DNA from: Holothuria scabra | Taxonomy: Eukaryota > Echinodermata > Holothuroidea > Aspidochirotida > Holothuriidae | Direction of reading: 5' to 3' | DNA length: 64,000 nt | Assembly (NCBI GenBank): GCA_037179385.1 | Contig: CM074179.1 | Coordinates: forward strand, 67,661,806 to 67,725,805 | In this document: in pieces, positions 35,601 to 48,476 of the stretch | Numbering within the stretch: position 1 is the first letter of the stretch | Layout: each line of letters begins with the position of its first letter | Notes under the pieces: model-generated | Told to the model about the DNA's origin: nothing | What the model saw: only the letters and a program-made list of their open reading frames with translations | The model's database searches: none | Made by a program: the position numbers and the translations under genes

Positions 35601-37990
35601 ATTTCATGCATTCGATAACATATTATAAAACGCATGACCACCATTCTGGGCTCGCTCACCAATAGCAGAAAGTTGTAAGTTTCGGAACCATCATGGAAAC
35701 AGTTGAACTCCACAACAAATCCCATCTGCAAATAACAAGTTGACAAAGCGATGGTCTTCCGCATTCGTATAATGCTATTAATCGTTGCTGCTCGGCGTCT
35801 TCTTCAGTTGATGTATCAGAAGATTTATTGATATATTTATCAACATTGAGTAAGGTCGGAAAACGCAGCCTTTCGTTCTAAAATATAACTGATCTTTTAG
35901 AAAGGCATCTGTTACACAGCTCTCTGGGTGATGACATTGCATATTACAATTGATGGGTCATTTTTGATACAGAAAATTATAAATTAGAATCTGCAGTAAA
36001 TTTCTATCTAACTTAACCTTTATACGTGACGTACACTGAACACACGGGGAATTTTGCCAGAGACAACACACTGGACTTTCCTTGATAAAGTGTTAAAATG
36101 TCGTAATGTGGAATGGCGCTGTAGCTGGTAGAGTGTTAATGTGAGCTTTTTGCCGTTTATGATGTAAATAGTATATAATTATATTTTTATAACATTTTAC
36201 TTCCGTTGTGAGAGAAAATGGGAGAAAATCTTGGACTACTTGAATAAAGTTTAATAAAGGAGACATTTACTTCTCCTAGTTTCAGTTGGGCTAAAATGTA
36301 CTTGTTTTCTGCTCTGTAGCTTTGACTTAGCCTATGATTGCTTTTTGAGCTCATAGGGGCTGCCCTGTGATCCTTTCGAAATGAAAAAAAAGTTCAAGCA
36401 CAGGCATATAGGACGCCACCGATAGGGCTTTGCTGGTAACATCTTATGTGGGGTCTTTAAAGAGAGCATGCGGTCAGTATATGTTACCAAACTAGTTCTC
36501 GATTAATACGTGTGAGAGATCTCGTGGGGTGGGATGAAGAGTAAGAATGGACCAGTCCATATGACACATATGTGACAATTCTGGAAACTGTTTAGGGTTG
36601 GTGGGCAATTCACAAGTCTGTTCGCCTAAAAGGCGGTGGGTTTGAAGTGCACCATTTTTTACCATGCATAATCATGGTACCCATGGTTTCCATGGCATGA
36701 CGTTTTCCCATACTGCCGAGAGGAAGGTGGAGAAGAGAGAGAGACTGAGAGAGAAAGATAGAGAGAGATATTTCTGTTAAATACTAGAATATCCTGTTCA
36801 TTATCTATTGTACCCATGACGTAGCTACCGCAGAACTCTTGAGGAATATTGGAAATTTCAGCTTTGTCCACTCAACGCTCAATGTGAATTCAGGTTTTAA
36901 TCGTTTCGTAATTTTTTCAGATGGGAATTAAGGCATTTTTGGAAAAGTTTCTGTTTTAAAAGAAGATATAGCGGCACTAAGTTAATTAACTGCATTGTTA
37001 AGTGTTGGAGATGCTCTTTTACCCAACATATGTTCAAAATGTAGACCGTGATGGTGTTCACAATGTATTGAAAATACAATAGATCCTGACAGCAGAACTA
37101 CAAATTGCTGTTCTATTTCTTTTATCGTCTTGGAAACAGCCTTAGTTGACATTATTCTAATTTTCATTTCAATGATCGCTCTTATCAGTTACAGACCTGA
37201 CCTTGTGGCCTATTTGATACCATTAGAAACGTACACCTCATTAATTTGATATTGAAACGCAAAACACTCTTATCACACTATCAACATATCGAAGAGAATG
37301 TCGCTGTTGATCATTTATCAAACGCATCTGATCCGACAGAGAGATGCATTTAACAGAAAATTCAAGAATGTGCTACTAGTATGGTGCAAAAACAAGAGTA
37401 GCGATGCTACAGCAACTCAGCTTGTTGTGGTTCCGAAGGAAAATGTCAAGCTTCTCGGTCTTAACACTTAGAGCAATTAATGAAAAGAATGTGGGAGGAG
37501 GGGACGGGACTATAAACTTCATTTCACAATCCTCGTAACTTTTAAATTCAAATGTTTTGGAAAATTCACCATACTTGTTTTGTCCTAAAACATTTTGTAT
37601 TACCATTTAATAAACATTAAACGGGTTAAGCACGCGTCGGATCCACTTGATCCTAGAGGAAATCCACTTTTATCCCACTGTTTCAAACAGAAACGTAATA
37701 TACATTCTTTTCGTTTGGCAACCTACTGGGATTTGGTGAGTGGTATTAATATATATTAATTATACCTCATTTGACTTATTGTTGTATAGTCTGTTCGTGG
37801 TCCAGTCCAAAATAGTTAAATAACATGGTGATTCTTCAAAAAATGTCAAACATATTACCCACTCGGGAAACTGTGATCATACCAATATTTTGTTAAAATA
37901 TCTTAATTTACTCAAATTTACTGACCTCATTAGCCTGAATCTGGCCAAGTTTTTGTACCCATCTCAAGGCAATCAATTGTCACAATCTTT
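29620..37990. other. long stretch without a recognised gene
   Basis: Open frames of 60-120 codons occur on both strands (for example 30773-31054, 33103-33390, 34143-34466 minus, 35405-35764 minus), but none shows a recognisable domain, conserved motif or supported splice structure. Only the AGATATG-rich segment at 31840-32290 stands out. The stretch may be intergenic or intronic. Confidence 0.4.
31840..32290. repeat. degenerate CCAGATATG-rich minisatellite-like segment
   Basis: Variants of CCAGATATG recur at irregular spacing of about 40-80 bases (CCAGATATGG, GCCAGATATGC, GCCAGATATGACG, CCAGATACG, CTAGATATAAC, GCAGATATGC, CCCAGATATAA), interleaved with TGGCCATAT-type words. The long minus-strand frame here is probably a by-product of the periodicity. 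Confidence 0.5.
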
Positions 37991-37992
37991 GA

Positions 37993-38175
37993 TTTTTTTC
38001 AGCAATTCATTATAACCTTACCAGACCATCCGATTACCTCCACATCCCTTACCTTAGTACAAGCTTCCCAATGAGGGGTTTGCACTACCGTGTTGCCATT
38101 TTGTGGAATTCACTTACAGAAACTTTAAAGCATGAACAGTCCATATTCAGTTTAAGGAGGAACTTACAAAAATAG
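37993..38175 (+). pseudogene. C-terminal tail of a non-LTR retrotransposon reverse transcriptase
   Basis: Between a TGA and the terminal TAG the frame reads IHYNLTRPSDYLHIPYLSTS, then FPMRGLHYRVAILWNSLTET and FSLRRNLQK. The pattern YNLR..., LHIP...TS..., F..R...LWNSLP..., SIF.FK..L is the conserved end of many animal LINE ORF2 proteins. Only about 60 codons remain, as expected for a 5'-truncated LINE copy. Clade not assigned. Confidence 0.7.
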
Positions 38176-38179
38176 TTAA

Positions 38180-40500
38180 ACGGAACTATGAAAATCGCCC
38201 TCATTTAAGATCGTCTTGAGGTATTTGTGGGAAGAGTGTTATTTTCAAGGAGACATTCTCAAATTTAAATTGGATCTGTAGTTGGTAGCTGTGAACTCAT
38301 AACTTCCAGATTGACACCAGTTTCTAACCCGTTAAAGCAGTACATGATCAGAGGATGTAAACAAAGCAATGTCACAAAAATGGTGCAATAAATTCTTCCT
38401 TTAGAATCATAATACTTCGGAATCCTTTAATTCCTCTAATATTTACATTATATCCCAGAAAAGTCCTTTTTTTATTCCCGTCTATCAATCGCTCTTCTAT
38501 AGTCCAGGAGTGGAGAAATTAGAACTAGGACGTAGTGCGTGGGTGGTTTTGGCTTCATAGAAGCCAAATATGATTATGGTAATATATGGTGGCGGTTTTG
38601 TTTTCTTTTTCGTATCTTTCCTGTCAGGTATTGTCACTGATTGATAAGCTTTACAGGGTTGCTAATTGTAATTCCAATCATTAATAAATAACTTAACTTT
38701 ATTCTGTAAGTTGTTCGTAAATTTCTGTTGCGATAATTCAAATTACTGTAATGAAATGTAATAAATTTTGTTTAATATATGGAAGAAAAGATTAAAAACT
38801 GATGACAAAAAAAAAAAAAAAAATCTCTATGTGACACGTCTGCAGTGAATTCCAAAAATTACGCTAATATAAGTATATGTATAATCTATGCAACCTGTTA
38901 AATTTACATAACCTTCTCCACTAGATGGAATAGAGAGATTGCTATCATGCAGTGGTTATACTGGTGTGCATGATGACCAATGTTCTTCAAATATTTTTTT
39001 CTTGTTACAGGCAAATGGAGGCCGTGAAATTTTGAGGTGATTAAAAGTTGTTAATATCAGAACTAGATACAGCATGGGTTTAAATGGTTCCCTTCGCAGC
39101 TTTATCTAACGCTAAATACTAAGAGTTCCGATTACAACATATAATGAAAAAAAAAATTACCATGGGAACCAAAAGGATATGAAATTATGCTAATCGAACG
39201 GTGTAGGAAACTAAATCATATCTGACAGGAATTCAGAAAGTAATACATTAGAGGGCAGGTACCTCAAAATAATGAGATTATCCTTTTACTTTTTCAAATA
39301 TCTTAAAATAATTATAAAGAAATTTGGTTCTACGTCAGATAATTTTAAAGGTAGTGTCATAAATCAGCAAAATGACATGGCTTGACCTGGCAGTTGAACT
39401 TTTCCAAGAAAAAAATCAGTTGGAAATATTTTACTATCTTTTACCAGTTTCAGGGTATACCTCTCCAAGGCATTAGTGTTTCTAAAGCAATAATTAATTA
39501 TGCAAAACTTATGATGTGGAGAGTAACATAGGGGTGAAATTTATTTTGATAAACTTGTATTAATTATCTCCAAATTACTCAATAGATAGGTCATGGTTTG
39601 CTATTTAGTGATGACATTCAAAGTAACGATTTATACATTCGAAAAATAACCTTAAATATATACTAACGTTTCAACTGTCCTTGAAATGAGAATTGTAGAG
39701 ATTGTAAAAACAGAGGATAACATTAGCCAAATACGTATGTCCGTCTCATTACATAACAAGATTTGCAAATTTAAATCATGTTAATTTATTAACGATTAAG
39801 TACGAATCAGAAATCGTCATGCATAATGATCAATTCATTGACAGAATTTAAAAATAATCGCGGCCTTTTTTTGATTTTAATGCTTTTTCATTGATATTGT
39901 TGTGTCACACGACAATTTAATTTGCCCTACGTAGAAAACGGGCCGAGGAACGACGAAAGTGAAATCAGCAACGATGATGTCTGTAGGAACGTCAGGCACG
40001 GTAATGGATGCTATTGATATGAAGGAGACGACGGCGGCGACAACGTTTACGTTCGCACTGTTGAAATGACTGATTATAGCTTTAGTAAGTTGTCTTTACG
40101 AGCTTTAATGTCCCACACTACTATTACAACGGAAGGAGCAATTGATAAAAAAAAACTGACCAGAGTTTTATGGATTTATTTTATCACTGTGTAAGCCAGG
40201 TAATTTTTGCTAGCCCTACCGATCTTCATCGATTGCGTTTAAGTATCTGTAAATTAATTTTTAGGTTATCTTCCTGCGAACAAGTGTATTTGATGGTGCT
40301 TTAATATGAATCAAAATGCAGATCCAAATTTTTAGAGGATGGTTTTATAATAAAATCTGTATCTAGATAACCCTGTCCTGTACGCTTAATTCTAACGTCA
40401 AGAAAATTTATTGAATTGAAATAAAATTCAAATGTGAAATTTAATTTTGGGGGCACATAAAATTTTAAGAATCAGCATAAAAGAGATAAAAGACTCCACA
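38180..40500. other. no gene recognised
   Basis: AT-rich sequence, with an A-run at about 38805-38822. I see no recognisable coding, RNA or repeat feature. Confidence 0.4.
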
Positions 40501-40501
40501 T

Positions 40502-40929
40502 ATCATCAATATAACAAAATTACTCAGTTGGTTTTACCCCATAAACCTCCCACAATTTTTCATCCACTACACCCATGCACGAATAAGAGTAAGCAGGTAC
40601 CATTTTGGGCCAAAATGCGGCACTGTGGATCTGAGTATAAAACAAATTATTACATTTAAAATGATTTTCCTCGGTGCATATTTTGATGTACTTTATCAAA
40701 TTTTCTGTAGAGGGAATCATCAATATAACAACATCACTCAGTTGGTTTTACCCCATAAACCTCCCACAATTTTTCATCCACTACACCAATGCCCGAATAG
40801 GCATACGCAGGTGACATTTTTGGCCAAAATGCGGCACTATGGATCTGCGTATAAAACAAATTGTTAAATTCAAAATGATTTTCGTCAATGCATATTTTGA
40901 TGTATTTTATCAAATTTTCTGTAGAGGGA
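40502..40929 (+). repeat. tandem duplication, 214-bp unit, two copies
   Basis: ATCATCAATATAACAA then CTCAGTTGGTTTTACCCCAT starts at 40502 and again at 40716. Both copies run through AAAATGCGGCACT, GGATCTG and end TTTATCAAATTTTCTGTAGA. They differ at a small number of positions, so the duplication is fairly recent. No coding function is evident. Confidence 0.85.
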
Positions 40930-41986
40930 ATTTTAGCTACTCTAGCATAACACGCTTTTCCACCTGTCTCAGTGACAAGGTGCTGGGAATACTAAGAAAT
41001 ATAGCTTTGAAAATAATGGTAAGCATGGATACTTTATAATGCAGTGGTCGTTTTTGGATTCTGCCTTTTTGATTTTCAGAATTAATTCAATACAAATAAT
41101 ATAAAATGTCCTTATGGAATGAGTCCAGTGTTTCCATTTCTGGATTAAAAATCAAGAGCATTTGTGCGGGTCAACCCTTACCGGAAATAACTGGTCTGAT
41201 TTTAAGATGTTCATTTAATCTCGGTCTTCAAGTGTTTTGAGTAGCGTGATGTTGCGTAAAGTCTAAACGTCCTTTGTAATAAGATATTCAATTACTCGGA
41301 AGTTTAATTACATTCGTAATGTTCTGCTGAAGTTATTGCGTTTTCCTTTTATTTTTTTTTTATTTATCTAGTTTTCTAGTAATGGGCTTGTGTTTTTTTT
41401 TGCAACCTTGCTTTGAACTGTGTCTGTTTGTATGTGGGGATCAAGGTGGTGATCCAGTTGGCGACCGAACGCAAAATTTTAAATTAGAATTTCCGTTTGT
41501 TTCTTTTGTTCTTTGTATCATGTAAATATATCTATCAATACAACAGGAAAGATCACAAGAGGGATTGATTGAAATATACTCGGATATTTTAGAGGCCCAG
41601 ATATCTCACCCCAAACAGTACCACTTCTCCTAACCTCCTAACTTAAGCCCCTCCCACCATTGTCTGAAATTCATCGTTATCAAGTCACAATCTCCACTTA
41701 TTGCTTCAGGGTGAGTATAGAAAAGTTCTAGGCCTATGTGTATAATAAAAACACTCTCAGTACAGTTCATTTTGTGTAATATAATAAGCTTTGGTAGTCT
41801 GCATTGTTTGAATAAATAGTCAACCAAAAAGCTGTTCCAATGGAAAGTTTCTGTATCCCCTTACATGAAGTGTAGTTTGGGGTGAGAGGATTTGCCCTTT
41901 AAATCTTGTTGGCCATCAGTTTTACTTTCTCAATCTTTTCTACTTAACTACTGGCCAAAAGACAAAAATCAGTCCTATCATTCATA
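40930..41986. other. no gene recognised
   Basis: No recognisable coding, RNA or repeat feature apart from T-rich runs near 41350-41400. Confidence 0.4.
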
Positions 41987-42018
41987 TGTATATATATATA
42001 TGTATATTTATATATATC

Positions 42019-42100
<82 letters not shown>
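41987..42100. repeat. interrupted (TA)n microsatellite
   Basis: A TA run with TTTATAT and GTATAT interruptions, next to the tRNA-containing repeat. Confidence 0.95.
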
Positions 42101-42102
<2 letters not shown>

Positions 42103-42127
42103 CATTCTTACGTCAGAGGAATGTCAT

Positions 42128-42290
42128 AGGAACTTAACCCAACAGTATTTATAATTAGTTGACCGCGCTCAATCACATAGGCCTCAATGGCTCAGTGGTC
42201 AGAGCATCCGCCTTGTAAGCGGGAGGTCGCTCGATCGAATCCTGCTTAAGGCTAAGTTTTCAATTTTAGAAAAATAAATCCTCTTTAAGT
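42128..42290 (+). repeat. interspersed repeat containing a tRNA-like sequence (copy 3)
   Basis: It shares its upstream flank (GAACTTAACCCAACAG, TTATAATTA, GACCGCGCTCAATCACATAG) and its downstream tail (GGCTAAGTTTTCAATTTTA) with the copy at 12891-13062. Confidence 0.7.
42181..42252 (+). tRNA. tRNA-like sequence, Thr(TGT)-type anticodon
   Basis: Acceptor GCCTCAA with TTAAGGC (one mismatch), D-arm GCTC with GAGC, anticodon stem TCCGC with GCGGG around loop CTTGTAA (anticodon TGT), but the T-stem is mismatched (GCTCG with CCTGC). A-box TGGCTCAGTGG. Repeat context argues for a SINE head or tRNA pseudogene. Confidence 0.55.
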
Positions 42291-42362
42291 ATAAGGCAAT
42301 GCCTATGTTTGAGGAAAAAATGGCCTAAGGTCTTCATGCGATGATTCAATACCGCACTGGTT

Positions 42363-42365
<3 letters not shown>

Positions 42366-42433
<68 letters not shown>

Positions 42434-42447
42434 ATGACATATATATA
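42366..42447. repeat. (TA)n microsatellite
   Basis: A TA run ending at the first unit of the 317-bp array. Confidence 0.95.
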
Positions 42448-42480
42448 TGTCATCTTTCTGTGATGAGAGCAGCCAAGACC

Positions 42481-42552
42481 GGCTTCATAGCCTAATTGGT
42501 TAAGGCACCTGCACGTAAAGCAGGAGGTCTGGGTTTGAGTCCCAGTGAAGGT
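42481..42552 (+). tRNA. tRNA-like unit 1 of the 317-bp array
   Basis: D-arm GCC with GGC, perfect anticodon stem CCTGC with GCAGG around loop ACGTAAA (anticodon position GTA, but C rather than U at 33), perfect T-stem CTGGG with CCCAG. The acceptor GGCTTCA with TGAAGGT has one mismatch. In this unit the B-box is altered (GGTTTGAGTCC). Confidence 0.55.
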
Positions 42553-42797
42553 GGTTAATTTTTCGCTGAGGTTGATTTCATTTATTCTTTTCACTTTATA
42601 CGATGCTCAGGGAAAAGCAATCGTTTCCTATTTATTTCTAATTATTTACATATTTACTTTACAGTACACTTTCAATCACCCGGTCTCCGGGCTTATCGGT
42701 GCAAACAGAGTCGAAAAAGGACGAGGCGTCCACTGCTCTATATAGCGCCCCCTCAGTGAGAGATTGTCATCTTTCTGTGATGAGAGCAGCCAAGACC

Positions 42798-42869
42798 GGC
42801 TTCATAACCTAATTGGTTAAGGCACCTGCACGTAAAGCAGGAGGTCTGGGTTCGAGTCCCAGTGAAGGT
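42798..42869 (+). tRNA. tRNA-like unit 2 of the 317-bp array
   Basis: Same cloverleaf as unit 1, with a canonical B-box (GGTTCGAGTCC) and one change beside the D-stem (ATAACC for ATAGCC). Confidence 0.55.
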
Positions 42870-43114
42870 GGTTAATTTTTCGCTGAGGTTGATTTCATTT
42901 ATTCTTTTCACTTTATACGATGCTCAGGGAAAAGCAATCGTTTCCTATTTATTTCTAATTATTTACATATTTACTTTACAGTACACTTTCAATCACCCGG
43001 TCTCCGGGCTTATCGGTGCAAACAGAGTCGAAAAAGGACGAGGCGTCCACTGCTCTGTATAGCGCCCCCTCAGTGAGAGATTGTCATCTTTCTGTGATGA
43101 GAGCAGCCAAGACC

Positions 43115-43186
43115 GGCTTCATAGCCTAATTGGTTAAGGCACCTGCACGTAAAGCAGGAGGTCTGGGTTCGAGTCCCAGTGAAGGT
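43115..43186 (+). tRNA. tRNA-like unit 3 of the 317-bp array
   Basis: Same cloverleaf, with intact A-box-like region and canonical B-box (GGTTCGAGTCC). Confidence 0.55.
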
Positions 43187-43228
43187 GGTTAATTTTTCGC
43201 TGAGGTTGATTTCATTTATTCTTTTCAC

Positions 43229-43264
<36 letters not shown>

Positions 43265-43314
43265 TATATATATATATATAAATAAATATATATGTATATA
43301 TATATATACATATA

Positions 43315-43380
<66 letters not shown>
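43229..43380. repeat. interrupted (TA)n microsatellite
   Basis: About 150 bases of TA with ATTTAT and GTATAT interruptions, truncating the third 317-bp unit. Confidence 0.95.
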
Positions 43381-43386
<6 letters not shown>

Positions 43387-43537
43387 CTTAGGGGGAAAGT
43401 TGTTTTTTTGGAAAGTCGACCTTACAAAAAATTCTTCTCATGTTAATTTTTCGCCCTATGTATGCGCACATATAACAATTTCTTATTTTTATTATTATTA
43501 ATTATTAGCGTTATATATTTATTATTTATTATTAACC

Positions 43538-43541
<4 letters not shown>
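43381..43541 (+). mobile_element. internally deleted MITE-like copy
   Basis: It starts with the TIR-like CTTAGGGGGAAAGTTGTTTT, keeps GAAAGTCGACCTTA and TTTTTCGCCCTATGTATGCG, and reaches AACAATTT, but the final CCCCTAAG is replaced by TTATTTTTATTATTATT. It is nearly identical to 43594-43753, so the two arose by local duplication. Confidence 0.6.

Positions 43542-43593
<52 letters not shown>
43542..43593. repeat. (TA)n microsatellite
   Basis: A TA run separating the two duplicated MITE-like copies. Confidence 0.95.
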
Positions 43594-44689
<1,096 letters not shown>

Positions 44690-44710
44690 ATACATATAAA
44701 TATATATAAA

Positions 44711-44777
<67 letters not shown>
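44690..44777. repeat. (TA)n microsatellite
   Basis: The TA run ends at the start of a PLE-type terminus (GGTAAACAGATTGG). Confidence 0.95.
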
Positions 44778-44778
<1 letters not shown>

Positions 44779-45060
44779 TAAACAGATTGGAATGATAAAA
44801 AGTGCTAAAGTTCGGAAGAAAGCTCCGCAACGTTTCGGGTATGTACCCTTCATCAGGCGGCAAAATAATAACTGATCAAAAAAATGATATTCAAAAGTAA
44901 CAACAAACGCGTGCCGATACAACTCGATCGGCGCGCGTCATATAAAGGCGAACGAGAAGCTTGGATAACAACGATTATCCGGTGCATGTCCATAATCCAG
45001 TGGATGGACTCGAGAATTTTTAGCTACAAATTAGGTTTAACTTAAGGTGAAAGTTAAAAA
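44778..45060 (-). mobile_element. solo PLE pseudo-LTR with hammerhead motif
   Basis: It begins directly after (TA)n and carries the motif CTGATGAAG...CCCGAAACGTTG on the minus strand, a signature I know from many animal PLE termini. No coding part is adjacent. The right boundary is estimated from loss of GC-richer sequence after the CGGCGCGCGTCATATAAAGG stretch. Confidence 0.55.
44825..44860 (-). ncRNA. hammerhead ribozyme motif, canonical core
   Basis: Minus strand, 5' to 3': stem I CCGC (44860-44857); core CTGATGA (44856-44850) plus A; stem II GGGT, loop ACAT, ACCC (44848-44837); GAAA (44836-44833); self-complementary stem III ACGT (44833-44830); U at the cleavage position (44829); stem I return GCGG (44828-44825). 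All conserved core residues are present. Confidence 0.7.
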
Positions 45061-45285
45061 CAGAATTGCAACTGCCGTGCAAAGATGAAATGACACCGCG
45101 TTTGAGAATCTTTCGGCTATGTCATTCACTTTTTACGTAGCAACTTGTTTTAAATGTTATTCGCAATATGTGTGGTCTACCTCTACGGAATTCAAAGTAA
45201 GGTATAGAAATAAAAAATCCGATCTTTTGAATATTCAAGACAGATGTGAATTAGCAGTCCATTATCATGCTCCTCTTCATCAGCT

Positions 45286-45500
45286 GTCGTACATTATTAT
45301 TATTGTTATTGTTGTTGTTGTTGTGATTGTGATTGTGATTGTGATTGTGATTGTGATTGTGATTGTGATTGTCATTGTGATTGTCATTGTCATTGTCATT
45401 GTCATTGTCGTTGTCATTGTCATTGTCATTGTCATTGTCATTGTCATTGTCATTGTCATTGTCATTGTCATTGTCATTGTCATTATTATTATTATTATTG
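45286..45500. repeat. hexanucleotide microsatellite (ATTGTG then ATTGTC)
   Basis: About nine GATTGT units are followed by about twenty CATTGT units with a few GATTGT and CGTTGT variants, flanked by TTA runs. The period of six keeps both strands open (alternating Ile-Val on plus; Met/Ile-Thr on minus), so the apparent proteins here are artefacts. Confidence 0.95.
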
Positions 45501-46044
45501 AACAGTTTTCCACTGAGTATAACATCGATCCCGTCCTCACCTAGTTATTGACAAGCCCAATTGAATACATGATTTCCTCTGGTCATTATAAACGAAAGGA
45601 ACTTAACTCATCTAAAAGCGTCTGATACCTAAAATTCAGATCCAATTCTTTTTCGTTGCCTTTAATGGTATTGTGACACGTGACAGATTCTGCAAATACT
45701 TTGCAAAACGTCCATTTGAGTTACTGGCAATACGTACACAAAATTTGAATTAAATGTGTTCGTCAATTATGCCATAATTAGCTTAATTCAAAATAACTTC
45801 CCAAATAGAAAACGACTGGTTTATTGTTAATATGCAAATTTTATAATGTCGGCCCGAGGAGACACATTCATAATACACATACAAGTACACTACACACAGC
45901 ACAAACGTAATAATGACAGCAAGATTCCAAACAACTTTACTTTCATTATTCGAAGTGTCTAGTAATAATGAAATTACGGTATCGCTAAAAAATCTTAAGG
46001 TTCAAGCAGAAAAAGTTATGGGAAAATTTCGTATGGTCGGTGGA
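45501..46044. other. no gene recognised
   Basis: No recognisable coding, RNA or repeat feature. Confidence 0.4.
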
Positions 46045-46493
46045 TGCAGCAATTCCACAAAGACGATATGAGTTTGCACCGCTTTCCAAAGGACGAACCT
46101 GGCTTACCGTCACCAGGGAAATGATATACGAAACACTCGTAAAGACTGGAAAGGTCCTACACAATATAGCCACGTAGTCATTGCCCACTTTTCCGAGGAG
46201 AGCTTCCAGGAACTGCGTGGAGCGCGATTCGAAGGGTTTGGGCTAAAACCAAACCAACAAAGGACATTAAAAGAAGATGCCATTCCTACAAAATTTGGAG
46301 AAAGACGAGGAAAGCCACCCCAACTTGAAGACCTATCACCCTTGACGGACAGTGCTGGGATTATTGTTAGTACTACTAGCGTTAGGCCTAACATTACGTC
46401 TTCAGAATCGGGGCTGCTGCCAGACTCGGATGATTCGGGGGTAAAGAAAAGGAAATTCGGAGAGCTTTCAAGAAACGAGAAAATTCCAGGGTA
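46045..46493 (+). pseudogene. THAP-domain exon, degenerate
   Basis: Pieces of a THAP domain appear in two frames: MVGGCSNSTKT, then MSLHRFPKDE in another frame, then back to the first for RKDWKGPTQYSHVVIAHFSE followed by ESF. The spacing fits a C2CH THAP finger, but only the second Cys (GCSN) and the His (AHF) of the ligands remain; the others have been lost. A Ser/Pro/Asp-rich linker (SGLLPDSDDSGVKKRKFGEL) follows, ending at a donor GTAAGA after 46493. The THAP finger would bind DNA at the transposon ends or target. Confidence 0.7.
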
Positions 46494-48476
46494 AGAAGAT
46501 AGGCTTCGGCAAACGATTATTCTGCTAGATGCTAAACTGCGAATTGCACTCGATTGACTTTCGAATATACTGTGCGGCAGTTAGCTAGGCCTAGCTGTAC
46601 AGTAGAACACGTAGTTTTATCCCTCCGTTACCAAGTACCAGCGCACTGTAAGGTTAAGCTATTCTGCCATTCATTTATTCCTGGTAGCCTAGAGCTACAG
46701 TCATTCAGTAACTTGGCAATGGCCTAGCTTATCTTACTCAGGTGTATTGTCAGCAGGCTCCATTGTATTGGTGTAGCCTAAGTTACCCTGAACAATCCAT
46801 CACACTCCTTATTCTGTACTGTTAGCCAATGGGTAAGAACTCTGTCTTAGGCTGGTTATTATGATGGTAAAATATACATCCCCAAACCAAAACGACTAAC
46901 CAAAATGTCCCCGTATAACTGTAGTGTATATTATACTGCAAAGGAAGTCAAAGCGTCCCTTCACAGCTTACAGAATTTGGACATGAATTCACAAATCAAA
47001 ATTCAGTCTTAGTCGGAACCTTGAAGGAAATTTGAAAGCAAAGCAAAGTATGAAGATTGATTACGATAAAATGATTCAGGACTAGTGTAATAGTACAACG
47101 CCTAAACTAACGTTAGAGATTCGTAACGTTTGACTAGCCTGTGGCCTGCTGGGCGTACTAACTGTTCTGTAGTAATTGGTGTTACAAGAGTCAAACATAG
47201 AAATTGCAATCAACACCTTGGACTTTCCAGAAAATTTTTATTTATTCCAAATTACTGTAACAAACAAAGTCATTTGAACTTCAGAATACTGTAGAGACAA
47301 AAAGAACTGAGATAAAATTTTAGAGACAATTTTGCACGGGGATGTTTTGACGAAAAGGAGGGGCGTTTTGACTGGCAAACCGTGGGGGGGGGGCATACAA
47401 TGGAAATTCTACCAAAAATTTACTCATTGAAAACAAATATCAAGTTTGTACATTTTTTCGCATGTCCTTACTGACCTTTCTTCCCTTGATTCTTCAAGTA
47501 AGGGTGTAGTTAGTTGATATTTACAAAGGTTCAGGAATTGAGAAATTTCTAACACAAATTTCAGAAGTCTTCCGTTCAAGAATTGTACTTGAGTCGGTCA
47601 CCCAATAGTTACCTCAGAGGACCTATGCCTATGGAGAATACAAAATATGTTCCATGAGATGTTGTTGTCAAAATAAAGAAAAGTTAACGTATTTGATTTT
47701 GTGTTCTGAATAATGAAAAAGAAAATGAGTCTGTTATTGTTTGCATGTGGAAATCTTTCGGCCAACTTAACCTTATTTGGGAGTGGTGGAATTCCTTGAA
47801 GAACTAAAGGATTAGGAAGCTAGAGATACATGATGGCAGTAGTTGGATGGATGAACAATGTTCAGACATGGCTTTTATATGCACTGTGACTTAAATCATC
47901 ACTTTTGCTGCTCTGAATATCTGTTATTCCAGGTTTACAGAATATCGACATTGAATTAATCTTGTAAAGGATACGGATTCACCAAAATCATGCGGTGGTG
48001 CAGCAAATGACCATGAAGTAGTAAATACAGTACTTTCGTCATGATAATTTTTGTCTCATGGTGACATTAATACAATTTTTTTCTTTCTGACAGATCATTC
48101 AGGCTGCTATAGAAAGTGGTTCCAATGTAGAGAGAGAGAGAGAGAGAAACGTCAGTTTCAGTTCAGAGTCCACCTCTTCCCACTGTACGAAAACTGCTGA
48201 AGAGAAAGCAGGATGCCAGTTCAAGATATGATATCAGCACCGAACAACAATCAAGAACTAACTCACAAGATGTAAATCGGGAAATTCCCAACCGGTCTGT
48301 TCATAATGTTACAATACTTTCCTCCATCAGACTGTCCAGTTTATATTATGGGGTGAAGGAACATATGAAGTATGTGTGTGTGTGTGTGTGTGTGTAAGTT
48401 CAGGTTGGCACTGCTGTTTATATCTCTACCGTAGCTGTTTATACCCTACCAATCTATGTTTTCTTTGTGCATTTAG

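Larger units (their letters stand above)
42448..43229 (+). repeat. 317-bp tandem array, 2.5 units, each with a tRNA-like sequence
   Basis: Units start at TGTCATCTTTCTGTGATGAG, positions 42448, 42765 and 43082, exactly 317 apart. Units one and two are nearly identical throughout; the third stops at TTCTTTTCACT, where a (TA)n array begins. Each unit holds a tRNA-like cloverleaf near its start and a GC-richer end (CCCGGTCTCCGGGCTTATCG, GGCGTCCACTGCTC, AGCGCCCCCTCAGTGAGAGA). The near-identity suggests recent unequal exchange or amplification. Confidence 0.92.

Noticed and set aside
42545..43062. Duplicated 66-codon ORFs starting [10 protein letters not shown]
   Set aside because: They lie over the 317-bp tRNA-like array, so the repetition reflects the DNA repeat rather than a gene family.
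45119..45544. 141-codon open frame with long Ile-Val run
   Set aside because: The hexanucleotide microsatellite keeps both strands open; flanking residues show no domain.
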